The notes: generated by a model not told the origin, from the sequence alone. 64,000 nt of DNA from Aerococcaceae bacterium zg-1292 (GCA_016126655.1 CP065955.1:1161001-1225000), one strand, 5' to 3'; shown: positions 37,640-46,917, counted from the stretch's first letter. Numbers and translations are program-made.

Positions 37640-38494
37640 ATGAAAAAATTAATGACATTATGGATGGTTTTATTACTAAGTATGGCAGTATTTGCGCCAA
37701 GTGTACAAGCTGCTGAGGACCATTTGAGTAAAATAAAAGAAAAAGGTACCTTAGTTGTTGGAACTTCACCAGATTTTCCACCTCGCGAATTTTATATAAT
37801 TAATGATAAAGGCGAAAAAGAAATCGTTGGTAGTGATATTACATTAGCAAAAGCAATTGCCGAAAAATTAGGTGTTAAATTAGAATTAGTGACTACAGAT
37901 TTTAATGGTGTAATTGCTAATATTCAAACAGGTACCGTGGATATGGGAATTTCTGGTTTTTCATGGACGCAAGCGCGTGAAGATGTGATGGATTTTTCAA
38001 TTGGTTACTCGCAAGAGACAGGTGATAATGGTTATCAAGGTTTATTAGTTAGTAAAGAGACTGCTAAAAAATTTAAAACACTCGATGAGTTAAAGCGTGC
38101 GAATTTAACAATTGGGGCACAAGGCGGCTCCATACAATATGAATTAGCGATGCAAGCAACTAAACCAACCAATGTAAAGCAATATGGTACATTGGATGCA
38201 GCTGTTTTAGCATTAAATGCCGGTGATATTCAAGCGATGGTTGTCTCGACTTCTTCTGCAGAACCAGTAGTTTCTGCCTTTGATAAATTAACCCTTTTAC
38301 CGCGTGAAGCATTTGACCTCGATCCTGAAAATAAATATGCCAAAAACGTTATTGGTTTACCAAAAAATCATGATAACGAGGCATTATTAAAAGTGATTAA
38401 CGAAGTTATTGAAACAGCAATCAAAGATGGAATGATGGAAAAATGGGAAGCTGAAGCAAAAGCTTTATCAACGAAAGCTGTAGAAAATGAGTAA
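37640..38494 (+). CDS. Amino-acid ABC transporter substrate-binding protein
   Basis: This 284-residue SBP_bac_3-type protein captures the substrate outside the cell. A signal peptide (about residues 1-24, MKKLMTLWMVLLLSMAVFA) ends in VQAAED. No lipobox Cys follows, so the protein appears to be released by signal peptidase I instead of being lipid-anchored, which is unusual for a Gram-positive binding protein. Typical fold segments are GTLVVGTSPDFPP, LAKAIAEKLGVKLELV and GAQGGSIQYEL. The substrate is a polar amino acid or related compound by family. Confidence 0.92.
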   Translation: MKKLMTLWMVLLLSMAVFAPSVQAAEDHLSKIKEKGTLVVGTSPDFPPREFYIINDKGEKEIVGSDITLAKAIAEKLGVKLELVTTDFNGVIANIQTGTVDMGISGFSWTQAREDVMDFSIGYSQETGDNGYQGLLVSKETAKKFKTLDELKRANLTIGAQGGSIQYELAMQATKPTNVKQYGTLDAAVLALNAGDIQAMVVSTSSAEPVVSAFDKLTLLPREAFDLDPENKYAKNVIGLPKNHDNEALLKVINEVIETAIKDGMMEKWEAEAKALSTKAVENE

Positions 38495-38517
38495 GGGTTA
38501 GAATAGGAGACGATTTG

Positions 38518-39705
38518 ATGAGTGCTAGAGAAGATATCATAAAATCTGTTGAAGAGCATATTGATGATTATATGCAAATCGTGGAAACATTATATCACCA
38601 TCCAGAAATTGGTAACGAAGAGTTTGAATCCATGGCTTTATTAGTCGATTATTTAACGCAAGCTGGATTTGAGACACAAGCAGCATATATCTTACCAACG
38701 GCCTTTTTAGCAACGTATGATACACATAAAGCGGGGCCAACGTTTGCGTTTATGTGCGAGTATGATGCGTTGCCTGAAGTTGGTCATGGATGTGGTCATA
38801 ATTTGATTGCTGCGATTGGTGTGGCTGCTGGTGTTGCTTTAAAATCAGTAATGGATGAATTTGGAGGTAAAGTACTTGTTGTTGGTACCCCAGCTGAAGA
38901 AAATTTTGGAGGCAAAGTGTCCTTAGCAGATGCCGGAGTCTTTGATAATGTCGATGTTGCCTTGATGGTTCACCCAGATACTCGTAACGGCGTTGGCAGT
39001 CGCAGTAATGCACTCTATCCGCTAAAATTTGAATTTTTTGGAAAAAATGCCCATGCCTGTCGCCCAGCAGAAGGTGCATCCGCATTAGATGCAGCAGTAA
39101 TGAGTTATTTACAAATTAATTTATTAAGACAATTTGTCGCACCCCATACTTATATTCACGGTGTGATTTCTGATGGTGGAAAAGCTGCAAATGTAATACC
39201 TGGTTATGCAGCGATGGAATATTATTTCAGAGCGCCAACGATTGCGTATGCCAAAGAAGTAGCAGCCAAAGCTGTTAAGATAGTAGAAGGAGTTTGTGCA
39301 GCTAATGGTACTACGTTTGAAACATCCGTCTATGAGTGTCCCTATGATGATACAGTTATTAATTATCGTTTAGCTGAATTATTGAAGGCTCAATATCAAT
39401 CGATTGGTGTAATGGATGTTGAGTCAGTTGACGAAATTGCGACTGGCTCAACAGATGTTGGTGCAGTGAGTTATAAATGTCCGACGATTCAAGGGTTCAT
39501 CAAAATTGCCGATAAACAAGTTCAAGCACACACCAAAGAAATGGCAGCTGCAACCTTGTCAGACGCAGGTAAACTCGGATTAATCAAGGCGGCACAAGGC
39601 ATTGCTTTAACAGCATTGCAATTAATCCAAGAACCAGAAACATTGACGCAAGTAAAAGCCGAACAAAATGAGACATTAGCTAAATTGGCCCATAATACAC
39701 AGTGA
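38518..39705 (+). CDS. M20 family amidohydrolase
   Basis: This 395-residue metal-dependent hydrolase of the M20D branch would release amino acids from N-acyl or dipeptide-like substrates. The ATG follows ATAGGAGA. Metal ligands appear in CEYDALPEVGHGCGHN and PAEENFGGK; the dimerisation domain spans about residues 185-290. It is the last gene of the T-box operon, so it probably processes the compound imported by the transporter, an arrangement like the yxe amino-acid salvage operons. The stop codon TGA is part of the following repeat unit. Confidence 0.9.
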   Translation: MSAREDIIKSVEEHIDDYMQIVETLYHHPEIGNEEFESMALLVDYLTQAGFETQAAYILPTAFLATYDTHKAGPTFAFMCEYDALPEVGHGCGHNLIAAIGVAAGVALKSVMDEFGGKVLVVGTPAEENFGGKVSLADAGVFDNVDVALMVHPDTRNGVGSRSNALYPLKFEFFGKNAHACRPAEGASALDAAVMSYLQINLLRQFVAPHTYIHGVISDGGKAANVIPGYAAMEYYFRAPTIAYAKEVAAKAVKIVEGVCAANGTTFETSVYECPYDDTVINYRLAELLKAQYQSIGVMDVESVDEIATGSTDVGAVSYKCPTIQGFIKIADKQVQAHTKEMAAATLSDAGKLGLIKAAQGIALTALQLIQEPETLTQVKAEQNETLAKLAHNTQ

Positions 39706-39797
39706 GAGCGAGGTGCATTGGCTTAAAAAATATCAGCATACGAGAAGTATTTTGTGTAAGCTTTTAGCCAATCCCATCGAACCAGTTAATGAATCTA
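39702..39797 (+). repeat. Structured repeat copy overlapping a stop codon
   Basis: It starts CAGTGAGAGCGAGGTG, where TGA is the stop of the M20 gene, and has arms ATTGGCT (39717)/AGCCAAT (39766) before CATCGAACCAG. This matches the 5' and 3' signatures of the repeat family, with a different middle. Confidence 0.55.
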
Positions 39798-39982
39798 AAA
39801 AATAATGAGTACTTTCAGAAAATGTAGGTGAGTTGACGCATTTTTTGAAAGTAATGTTGTTTGGACACGAAAAATTTTTGCTCAAAAGTAAATGGTTTGG
39901 TATAATTTTATAAGAACTGAATGACTGAAAACAGTGAGCAACAAGGCGTGTTTAGCAATGAATCGCTAAAGGAAAATATCAA

Positions 39983-40154
39983 CGTGCGTGAGAGGACAAA
40001 GGTGTTTTTTGAATGCGAGGTCATTTCAGCTCCTTGTAGCCAGAGAAAAACAAAGTAATAACGGTGGTGTTTTGCTTCGAATTAATGGAGCTGCATTTGC
40101 CGAAGCGGATAATCAATGTGAGACGGTCGCCGAGACTGCCAAAGTGAAAATAAA
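39983..40154 (+). repeat. Diverged repeat copy upstream of rnc
   Basis: It starts GCGTGAGAGGAC and ends GTCGCCGAGACTGCCAAAGTGAAAATA, close to the family ends; a GCTTCG/CGAAGC hairpin lies at about 40074-40108. It ends just before the rnc ribosome site. The stretch 39798-39982 holds no gene; it has AT-rich sequence only. Confidence 0.45.
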
Positions 40155-40167
40155 AAGGAGCACACGA

Positions 40168-40869
40168 ATGATTCCAACAATCGAACGTATTATCGAACAA
40201 CCTATAAAAAACGTCGCTTTGTATCAAGAAGCGATTCAACATACAACGTTTGTTAATGAACAACCATGGAAAAAGTTAAAATCGAATGAGCGCCTCGAAT
40301 TTTTAGGGGACGCGGTATTGGAAATTATTGTGAGTGAATTTTTATTTAATACTTATCCCAATCTACCTGAAGGACAACTGACAACCATGCGGGCTCAATT
40401 AGTTCAAGAGCAAAGTTTAGCCTATTTAGCGCGTCAATTAAAGTTTAATAACTTAATTAAATTAGGGCGTGGTGAATTGGCTACGGGTGGCAATGAGCGA
40501 GACTCTATTCTAGCAGATGCGTATGAAGCAGTACTTGGAGCTATTTTTAAAGACTTAGGCTTGGATGCCGCACGTACATTTGTTAACAAGACGATGTTGC
40601 ATCAGCATGAACAAATGTTAGCTTCTGTTAGTCAAGACTATAAAACTCGCCTACAAGAATTAGTACAACAACGTGGTTCCATTAAAATTAGTTACGACGT
40701 TCTCGAACAAACTGGTCCGGCACATGATACACGTTTTACGATTGTGGTGTCCGTTGACGGCGAGAATGTCGCCAAAGGCACTGGCCGCAGTAAAAAACAA
40801 GCGGAAATGCGTGCTGCTGAAGTCGCCCTAAACTTTATCGATGAACATGGTTTTGTAAAGCCTCGTTAA
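40168..40869 (+). CDS. rnc: Ribonuclease III
   Basis: This 233-residue dsRNA endonuclease processes rRNA and structured mRNAs. The frame is open 60 codons further upstream, but that part is repeat sequence; the ATG after AAAAAGGAG gives a normal family length. The signature RLEFLGDAVLEIIVSE contains the acidic metal ligands, the second set is DAYEAVLGAI, and a dsRNA-binding domain covers about residues 158-228 (GTGRSKKQAEMRAAEVAL). Usual partners smc and ftsY are not adjacent. Confidence 0.95.
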   Translation: MIPTIERIIEQPIKNVALYQEAIQHTTFVNEQPWKKLKSNERLEFLGDAVLEIIVSEFLFNTYPNLPEGQLTTMRAQLVQEQSLAYLARQLKFNNLIKLGRGELATGGNERDSILADAYEAVLGAIFKDLGLDAARTFVNKTMLHQHEQMLASVSQDYKTRLQELVQQRGSIKISYDVLEQTGPAHDTRFTIVVSVDGENVAKGTGRSKKQAEMRAAEVALNFIDEHGFVKPR

Positions 40870-40982
40870 TGTTGGTTGGCTAATGAAAATGAGTAATGTC
40901 CTACATTTTCATTGGAAAAACGAAATTAATGGCAAAACAATGAATAAAATTTAATAATATACTAGTAATTACGTTTGCGCTA

Positions 40983-40991
40983 TGCTATAAT
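40983..40991 (+). promoter_or_regulatory. Extended -10 promoter of ABC exporter leader
   Basis: TGCTATAAT is an extended -10 box; the -35 region is poor. It lies 36 bp before the leader-peptide start. Confidence 0.65.
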
Positions 40992-41026
40992 TCACATTAT
41001 AAATAAATAAGAGAGGAGGATGTACC

Positions 41027-41110
41027 ATGAACACAATGAATTTGAATAGTCAATTGAATCAAACATCTTCGAAAGCTTATTTATTACTACTAGTAGGTGA
41101 ATACTATTAG
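41027..41110 (+). CDS. 27-residue leader peptide upstream of ABC exporter
   Basis: An ATG 6-7 bases after a strong GAGAGGAGGA site opens 27 codons ending in LLLLVGEYY before TAG. A terminator hairpin follows 27 bp later and an ABC exporter pair after that. This is the arrangement of ribosome-mediated attenuation, as in bmrB upstream of bmrCD in Bacillus subtilis, where drugs that stall ribosomes on the leader allow readthrough. The run TTA TTA CTA CTA and the terminal Tyr codons are candidate stall sites. The peptide itself probably has no other function. Confidence 0.65.
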   Translation: MNTMNLNSQLNQTSSKAYLLLLVGEYY

Positions 41111-41137
41111 TGTGCTTTAAATAATTGTGCAATAATG

Positions 41138-41169
41138 CCCGCTTTTCGTTGATGGAAAGGGGGTTTTTT
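41138..41169 (+). terminator. Attenuator between leader peptide and exporter
   Basis: CCC-G-CTTTTC pairs with GGAAAG-G-GGG across GTTGAT, with one mismatch, followed by six T. It lies inside the leader between the short frame and the ABC genes, so it can act as an attenuator. Confidence 0.75.
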
Positions 41170-41238
41170 GTTGTGCTCAAAATTTGCTAATTCTAGTTAT
41201 AATAGTCGGAAATGGGATAAGAAGAGAAGAGGTTATAT

Positions 41239-42969
41239 ATGGTTAGAGAACTATGGCAGTTTATTTTAAAAAGGAAAATGCTCTATTTAGCAATATTAAT
41301 AGGTGTGCTTATTAATTATGGTATGAGTGTCTTTCCAACACGGATCACACAAGGCATTATTAATGGCATCGCTTCGAATCAGTTGACACGAGAAATTTTA
41401 CATCAACAATTAATAATTTTAATTGTTTCAATACTCATTTCTTATATCACTGGTTATTTTTGGGTGCGGTGGCTATTTACCTCTCAAGCCTTTTATCAAC
41501 GGGAATTAAAGCGCACGTTGTTTCGTAAACTAAGTTTAATGCGGACACCCTATTATGATAAATTTCGCAGTGGCGATATGATGACGCGGTTTACAAGTGA
41601 TATTAATAATTTATCTGAATTACTAGGCTATGGGACAATGAGTATCTTTTATGTATTTGGGACGTTTATTATTATCATCCCACAAATGTTTATCATTTCA
41701 TGGTGGATTTCATTGATAAGCATGGTGCCGATTATTATTTTAGGTTGTCTTGTTTATTTTATTGGTAAGAAACAAGATGATATGGTGGAGGCAAACCGTG
41801 AAGCTGTTGCAAGTTTAAGCAATGAAGTATTAGAAGTGGTAGAAGGGATTCGGGTGACGAGGGCCTACGGTAATTCTGCATTAGGAGCTGCCCGTTTTGC
41901 TAAACGAACAGAATCTCTACGTCACCGTGCGAATCAAATTATGTTTTACCAAGCGATGTATGGTCGTGTTGCTAATGTGTTTTTGGCATTAAGTGCAGCA
42001 ACCGTACTAGGTTTTGGTGGTTATGCGATTGCTGCTGGACAAATTACAGTCGGTGATGTTGTCGCGCTACAAATGTATTCGTGGATATTGCTAGACCCGA
42101 TGTGGATGTTATCTGACTTTATTTTAATTTACAAAACGGCAGATATATCATTTAATAAATTACAAGAATTATTGAATACGGATGATGATTTGGAAGCAGA
42201 TGGTCATGAATTACTCGCATTCCCAGAAAAAATTGAATTTCGTGATTATCAATTTCAATATGCTGGAAGTGAGTATCAAGGACTCGAAAATATTAATGTT
42301 ACGATTGAAAAAGGGCAAACACTAGGGATTGTTGGTAAAACTGGTAGTGGAAAGACCACATTTATTCGTCAATTACTCAGACAATATCCGGTAGGAAAAG
42401 GAAATATTTATATTAATGATTTACCTATTCAAGCGTATCAGCGAGACTCGATTGAACGACATATAGGATATGTGCCGCAAGAACATGTATTATTTTCACG
42501 TACAGTAGCGGAAAATATACAGGTTGGAAAAGAGAATGCATCGTTAAAAGAATTGGATTATGCGGTAGCTGTGGCTGCTTTTACACAAGACTTAGAGCGG
42601 ATGGAAAAAGGTTATGAAACATTGGTTGGTGAGAAAGGTGTCTCTGTATCTGGAGGTCAAAAACAACGGATTTCGATAGCACGAGCAGCTATTAAAGAGC
42701 CGAACATCTTAATTCTAGATGATTCGTTATCAGCGGTTGATGCTAAAACGGAACGCATCATCATTGAAAATATTCAAGCGTTACGCCAAGGCAAAATGAC
42801 GATTATCGTCACCCATCGTCTCTCCGCGGTTACTCATGCGGACTGGGTTATTGTACTTGAAGAAGGAAAAATTGTTGAAGAAGGCACACCATTACAATTA
42901 CAAAACAGCAATGGCTGGTATGCGCAGCAATATCGAAAACAACAAACGCATGAGGAGGCTGACGCATGA
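41239..42969 (+). CDS. Heterodimeric ABC exporter subunit with degenerate site (BmrC/LmrC-like)
   Basis: This 576-residue protein has an N-terminal six-helix exporter domain (about 1-310) and a C-terminal ATPase domain. Walker A is GKTGSGKTT, signature SVSGGQKQR, and Walker B reads ILILDDSLSAVD with Asp in place of the catalytic Glu. That change is the mark of the degenerate-site subunit of heterodimeric multidrug exporters such as BmrC and LmrC. It overlaps the partner gene by 4 bases. A leader peptide and attenuator precede it, pointing to induction by translation inhibitors. Confidence 0.9.
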   Translation: MVRELWQFILKRKMLYLAILIGVLINYGMSVFPTRITQGIINGIASNQLTREILHQQLIILIVSILISYITGYFWVRWLFTSQAFYQRELKRTLFRKLSLMRTPYYDKFRSGDMMTRFTSDINNLSELLGYGTMSIFYVFGTFIIIIPQMFIISWWISLISMVPIIILGCLVYFIGKKQDDMVEANREAVASLSNEVLEVVEGIRVTRAYGNSALGAARFAKRTESLRHRANQIMFYQAMYGRVANVFLALSAATVLGFGGYAIAAGQITVGDVVALQMYSWILLDPMWMLSDFILIYKTADISFNKLQELLNTDDDLEADGHELLAFPEKIEFRDYQFQYAGSEYQGLENINVTIEKGQTLGIVGKTGSGKTTFIRQLLRQYPVGKGNIYINDLPIQAYQRDSIERHIGYVPQEHVLFSRTVAENIQVGKENASLKELDYAVAVAAFTQDLERMEKGYETLVGEKGVSVSGGQKQRISIARAAIKEPNILILDDSLSAVDAKTERIIIENIQALRQGKMTIIVTHRLSAVTHADWVIVLEEGKIVEEGTPLQLQNSNGWYAQQYRKQQTHEEADA

Positions 42970-44711
42970 AATTAGTTTTACGATTATTAGGTTATATAAA
43001 AATAGTTTTACCACTATTTATTACAGGTTTGATTTTACTGCTATTAGCAACAGGATCACTTCAAATAGCACCGCTTTTTGTCCAACACATTATTGACAAT
43101 ATCTTAACACCAGTGACACAAGGCGTTGCATTAAATTACGCAGAGTTATTTAAGTGGCTAGGTATTTATATGGGGACTTCGATTATTGGAAGTTTAGTAG
43201 GTTATATTTCGGTACGAATGCTCATGCATTGTGCCAATCGCATTGCCGAACATCTACGTAATGAAGCCTATCAAACGATGCAACATTTACCGATTTCATA
43301 TTTTGATGACAAACCTGCTGGAAAAATTTCAGCTCGCATTGTCAACGATACGGAAACATTACGTTCTCAATTTTATGGTAGTTTGTTATCCAATATTTTA
43401 GTGACAGTGGTAAGTATTTTTAGTGTCTATGCGATTATTTTTATTTTAAATTATAAAATGGGACTTGCTTTATTGGTTTTAATTCCCGTATTTTATGGCT
43501 GGCAAAGGCTATGGCATCATCGTACAGATAAGCAATTAACTGTCTACTATGAAATGCAAAGTGAAGTAAATACCCATGTCAATGAAATGATGACAGGTAG
43601 TACGATTATTCAATTATTTAAGCAAGAAGATGAAACCATTAAACGTTTTGATGAAGTTGTGGAACAAATGTACCAAGCAGATGTGGAGATGAATAAAGTT
43701 CACGCCACTATTTCATGGGAGTTGGTAGATGTATTTAAACGTACTGTTTTTTTAGCCATTTTAACGGTGGTAGGTTATCAGTATTTAGGTGGATATTTAA
43801 CAATTTCAGCTGGGCTTCTATTAACATATATCAATTATGTTGACCGCTTGTTTAATAATATGGGTGGTCTGGTGCGAATGTTTCCACAATTACAACGCTC
43901 CCTAACAACTGGGCGGCGAGTGATGGAATTATTAGATGCTGAACAAGAAGCGAAACAAGAAAAAGAGTTAAAGGTAAGTGACGGCGAAGTAGTATTTGAC
44001 CATGTAACATTTGGTTATGATGCTGCGATTCCAGTGTTAAAAGATATTCATTTTACAGCCAAACCGGGTCAAACAGTTGCATTGGTCGGACATACAGGTT
44101 CGGGTAAGAGTTCGATGATTAATTTACTATTCCGATTCTACGACCCGCAAAGTGGTGAAATTCGTGTTGATGGGCAACCGGTCGCTGAATATAACCGCGA
44201 AAGTGTGCGACAAGCAATGGGGATTGTGCTACAAGATCCGTATTTATTTACTGGGACTATTGCTTCAAACGTAGCGATGGATGATAAAACCATGTCAGAA
44301 GAAACAATTATTGATGCCTTAGAAAAAGTAGGTGCTGCTGATTTAATCAGACGACTAGATAAAGGTATCTATGAGCCTGTTGTTGAAAAAGGAAATGCCT
44401 TTTCAAGTGGGGAACGTCAATTGATTGCTTTTGCTCGAACATTGGCGAGTAATCCGAAAATATTGATTTTAGATGAAGCAACTTCACATATTGATACGGA
44501 AACCGAGGCGATTATTCAACAAGCAATGAATGTAGTAAAAGAAGGCCGCACTACCTTTATCATTGCTCACCGACTCTCAACAATTAGAGACGCAGACCAA
44601 ATATTGGTACTCCATGAAGGCGAAATTGTCGAACAAGGTACGCATCAATCATTATTAGCACTCAATGGACGTTACGCTAATATGCATAAAATGCAGCACG
44701 CAATAGGTTGA
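42966..44711 (+). CDS. Heterodimeric ABC exporter catalytic subunit (BmrD/LmrD-like)
   Basis: This 581-residue partner has six membrane helices (about 1-320), Walker A GHTGSGKSS, and Walker B ILILDEATSHID with the normal catalytic Glu. Its signature is degenerate: FSSGERQLIAF instead of LSGGQ-R, as often seen in this subunit type. The two proteins would form one complete ATPase site between them. Substrates are probably amphiphilic drugs or lipids by family. Confidence 0.9.
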   Translation: MKLVLRLLGYIKIVLPLFITGLILLLLATGSLQIAPLFVQHIIDNILTPVTQGVALNYAELFKWLGIYMGTSIIGSLVGYISVRMLMHCANRIAEHLRNEAYQTMQHLPISYFDDKPAGKISARIVNDTETLRSQFYGSLLSNILVTVVSIFSVYAIIFILNYKMGLALLVLIPVFYGWQRLWHHRTDKQLTVYYEMQSEVNTHVNEMMTGSTIIQLFKQEDETIKRFDEVVEQMYQADVEMNKVHATISWELVDVFKRTVFLAILTVVGYQYLGGYLTISAGLLLTYINYVDRLFNNMGGLVRMFPQLQRSLTTGRRVMELLDAEQEAKQEKELKVSDGEVVFDHVTFGYDAAIPVLKDIHFTAKPGQTVALVGHTGSGKSSMINLLFRFYDPQSGEIRVDGQPVAEYNRESVRQAMGIVLQDPYLFTGTIASNVAMDDKTMSEETIIDALEKVGAADLIRRLDKGIYEPVVEKGNAFSSGERQLIAFARTLASNPKILILDEATSHIDTETEAIIQQAMNVVKEGRTTFIIAHRLSTIRDADQILVLHEGEIVEQGTHQSLLALNGRYANMHKMQHAIG

Positions 44712-44910
44712 AAAGTAGTTAGTTAAAAGTTGATAAAGAAGAAGGGGATGTTGTCGTAGACATTGAGTTAAAATAAGTGATGCTGTAAACCTTTCTAAGC
44801 AAATAATTGAATTGTCCGACAGGACGCGATTACCAGTAAAGCGTTTTATTTCTGCTGTTTCTAAAATTGTGGTATAATGACTATATCTTAATACAGAGGA
44901 GTTAATTATT
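44712..44910 (+). other. Intergenic region with promoter for DUF937 gene
   Basis: An extended -10 TGGTATAAT ends at 44878. No terminator is clear after the exporter operon. Confidence 0.5.
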
Positions 44911-45528
44911 ATGTCAATTTTTGAAAATGTAGGTAGTCTAATTGATTTATTTTCACAAGGCTCGCAAACAGATGTGCAAGCCATTTCTGAACGTGCTGGT
45001 ATCGACAGCAAACAAGCGAGTTCAGTAATTAGTTTAGCATTGCCATTAATTTTAAAAGCAATTAATCATAACACTCAAACCGATGAAGGATTACAATCGT
45101 TTGATAATGCCTTAGCGGAACATGCGAATGATCCATCATTTCCAACAGTGGCTGAACAAGTTAATAATGTTGATATGAATGACGGTTCAAAAATGTTAGA
45201 CCATATTATTCCGAACCAACAAGGGATTATTGATAAAATTGCTGACACTTTAGGATTAACACCAGAAGGTGTACGTAACACATTAGTGTTAGTGGCACCA
45301 TTGTTAATTCACTATTTAGCTAAATCTAAAAATAATCGTCAATTAACACCTGAACAAATTCGTGAACAAGCGGCAGCGGAACAACGTGCTGTTGAGCAAG
45401 AAACTAATAATGGTGGTTTATTAGGTGGCTTATTAGAAGGTGTATTTGGTCAAATGACCCATCCAAAACAACAAGAAACTACTGAAAACAATGGATTGTT
45501 AGGCTCACTTTTTGATTTATTAAAATAA
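44911..45528 (+). CDS. DUF937 protein
   Basis: This 205-residue soluble protein has the DUF937/YidB-like pattern: an N-terminal helical domain with SKQASSVISLALPLILKAI, and VRNTLVLVAPLLIHYLAKS in a second repeat. The C-terminal tail has GGLLGGLLEGVFG and NGLLGSLFDLLK, Gly/Leu-rich segments typical of the family. The function is unknown. It has its own promoter and a terminator, so it is monocistronic. Confidence 0.85.
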   Translation: MSIFENVGSLIDLFSQGSQTDVQAISERAGIDSKQASSVISLALPLILKAINHNTQTDEGLQSFDNALAEHANDPSFPTVAEQVNNVDMNDGSKMLDHIIPNQQGIIDKIADTLGLTPEGVRNTLVLVAPLLIHYLAKSKNNRQLTPEQIREQAAAEQRAVEQETNNGGLLGGLLEGVFGQMTHPKQQETTENNGLLGSLFDLLK

Positions 45529-45542
45529 TAAAAATTTTGTAG

Positions 45543-45568
45543 AAGGACTGATTCATTCAGTCCTTTTT
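45543..45568 (+). terminator. Terminator of DUF937 gene
   Basis: Arms AAGGACTGA and TCAGTCCTT with a short loop are followed by TTT. Confidence 0.8.
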
Positions 45569-45642
45569 AGGTATATAGTATTCGTAAACTGTTAATAGGT
45601 AATAACTATATATCATCATAAAAAATAAGAATATCCTATCTA

Positions 45643-45671
45643 TTGTTTTAAAATAACAGATGTCCTATAAT
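45643..45671 (+). promoter_or_regulatory. Promoter of YxjG/H-type gene
   Basis: TTGTTT (45643-45648) and TATAAT (45666-45671) are spaced by 17 bp. The leader of about 75 bases shows no S-box or other riboswitch that I can recognise. Confidence 0.7.
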
Positions 45672-45751
45672 GAAAATCAATATAGTTCAATTCTCTTGCG
45701 ACTAATTTTCCATTGAGCGATTGATGCTAATTCATTTTAGGAGGAATTCTT

Positions 45752-46912
45752 ATGTCAACAAACTGTCATTGTCACCATCATCAAACAGCACCTTTTCGTG
45801 TCGATCATGTTGGATCATTTTTACGTCCAGACCGCTTGGTACAAGCTAGAAAAGCATATCAAAAAGGGGAAATATCCCGTGACGAACTGCGTGAAGTAGA
45901 AGATGAAGCCATTAAAGACTTAGTTGATAAACAAATTGCTGCAGGGATAAAAGGCGTAACCGACGGCGAGTTTCGTCGTGCCTACTGGCATTTAGACTTT
46001 TTCTGGGGTTTAAACGGTGTTGAACATACGCAAGCGAAAATAGGCTATCAATTCCATGACGAGACGACAAAAGCTGATAGTTGTGATGTTGTCGGAAAGA
46101 TTACGGGAGACAATCATCCTTTCATAGAAGATTATCTATTCTTAAAACAATTAGTAGGCGATAGAGCGATTGTGCGCCAAACAATTCCCGCACCGGCACA
46201 GTTTTATTTTGAATTAATACGTGATGAAGAACATATCGAGCAAGTGTATTCAGTCTATGAAGATAAAGAGACATTATTTGCTGATATTATCGCAGCGTAT
46301 CAAACAGTAATTCAAGATTTATATACTGCTGGGTTACGTAACTTACAAATAGATGATTGTACTTGGGGAGCAATTGTGGATAATCAATTAATCGAATTAT
46401 TTGCAGCAGCTGGAGGACACACTCAAACACTCGAGGAGGTTCGTGCTGATTTTGCTGCGGACTTTTTAACATTAAATAATGGTATTATAAAAGATTTACC
46501 AGAAGATTTAGTTGTCAACACACATGTATGTCGTGGAAATTTCCATTCGACATGGGCGTCACAAGGCGGATATGATGCCGTAGCAGATACTTTGTTCGGT
46601 GAAGAAAATGTCAATGCCTATTACTTAGAGTATGATACTGACCGTGCAGGCGACTTTACACCTCTAGCAAAAGTAGCTGATGGTAAAAAGGTTGTGCTTG
46701 GCCTACTCACATCAAAATTTGGAGCATTAGAAGATAAAGAAACTATAATCGCACGTATTAAAGAAGCAGCACAATACGTTCCATTGGAAAACTTATATTT
46801 AAGTCCACAATGCGGCTTTGCATCTACCGAAGAAGGCAATAAGTTAACGGAAGAACAACAATGGGCAAAGATTAAATTAATCAATGAAATTGCTGCAGAA
46901 GTTTGGGGTTAG
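45752..46912 (+). CDS. YxjG/YxjH-type methionine synthase-like protein
   Basis: This 386-residue protein resembles the C-terminal catalytic domain of cobalamin-independent methionine synthase (MetE). Motifs are VGSFLRP, TDGEFRRAYW, the zinc-ligand type THVCRGN with His-x-Cys, EYDTDRAGDF and LSPQCGFAS with the second Cys. YxjG/H proteins probably methylate homocysteine with a donor other than polyglutamyl methyltetrahydrofolate. The N-terminus CHCHHHQ is odd and could bind metal. It is monocistronic with a terminator. Confidence 0.87.
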   Translation: MSTNCHCHHHQTAPFRVDHVGSFLRPDRLVQARKAYQKGEISRDELREVEDEAIKDLVDKQIAAGIKGVTDGEFRRAYWHLDFFWGLNGVEHTQAKIGYQFHDETTKADSCDVVGKITGDNHPFIEDYLFLKQLVGDRAIVRQTIPAPAQFYFELIRDEEHIEQVYSVYEDKETLFADIIAAYQTVIQDLYTAGLRNLQIDDCTWGAIVDNQLIELFAAAGGHTQTLEEVRADFAADFLTLNNGIIKDLPEDLVVNTHVCRGNFHSTWASQGGYDAVADTLFGEENVNAYYLEYDTDRAGDFTPLAKVADGKKVVLGLLTSKFGALEDKETIIARIKEAAQYVPLENLYLSPQCGFASTEEGNKLTEEQQWAKIKLINEIAAEVWG

Positions 46913-46917
46913 TCGAA

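Noticed and set aside
39988-40167. 60-codon N-terminal extension of RNase III
   Set aside because: It is repeat-derived, and the ATG after AAAAAGGAG gives the normal family length.
45572-45751. S-box or other methionine riboswitch upstream of the YxjG/H-type gene
   Set aside because: The leader after the promoter is only about 75 bases and shows no S-box core or terminator.
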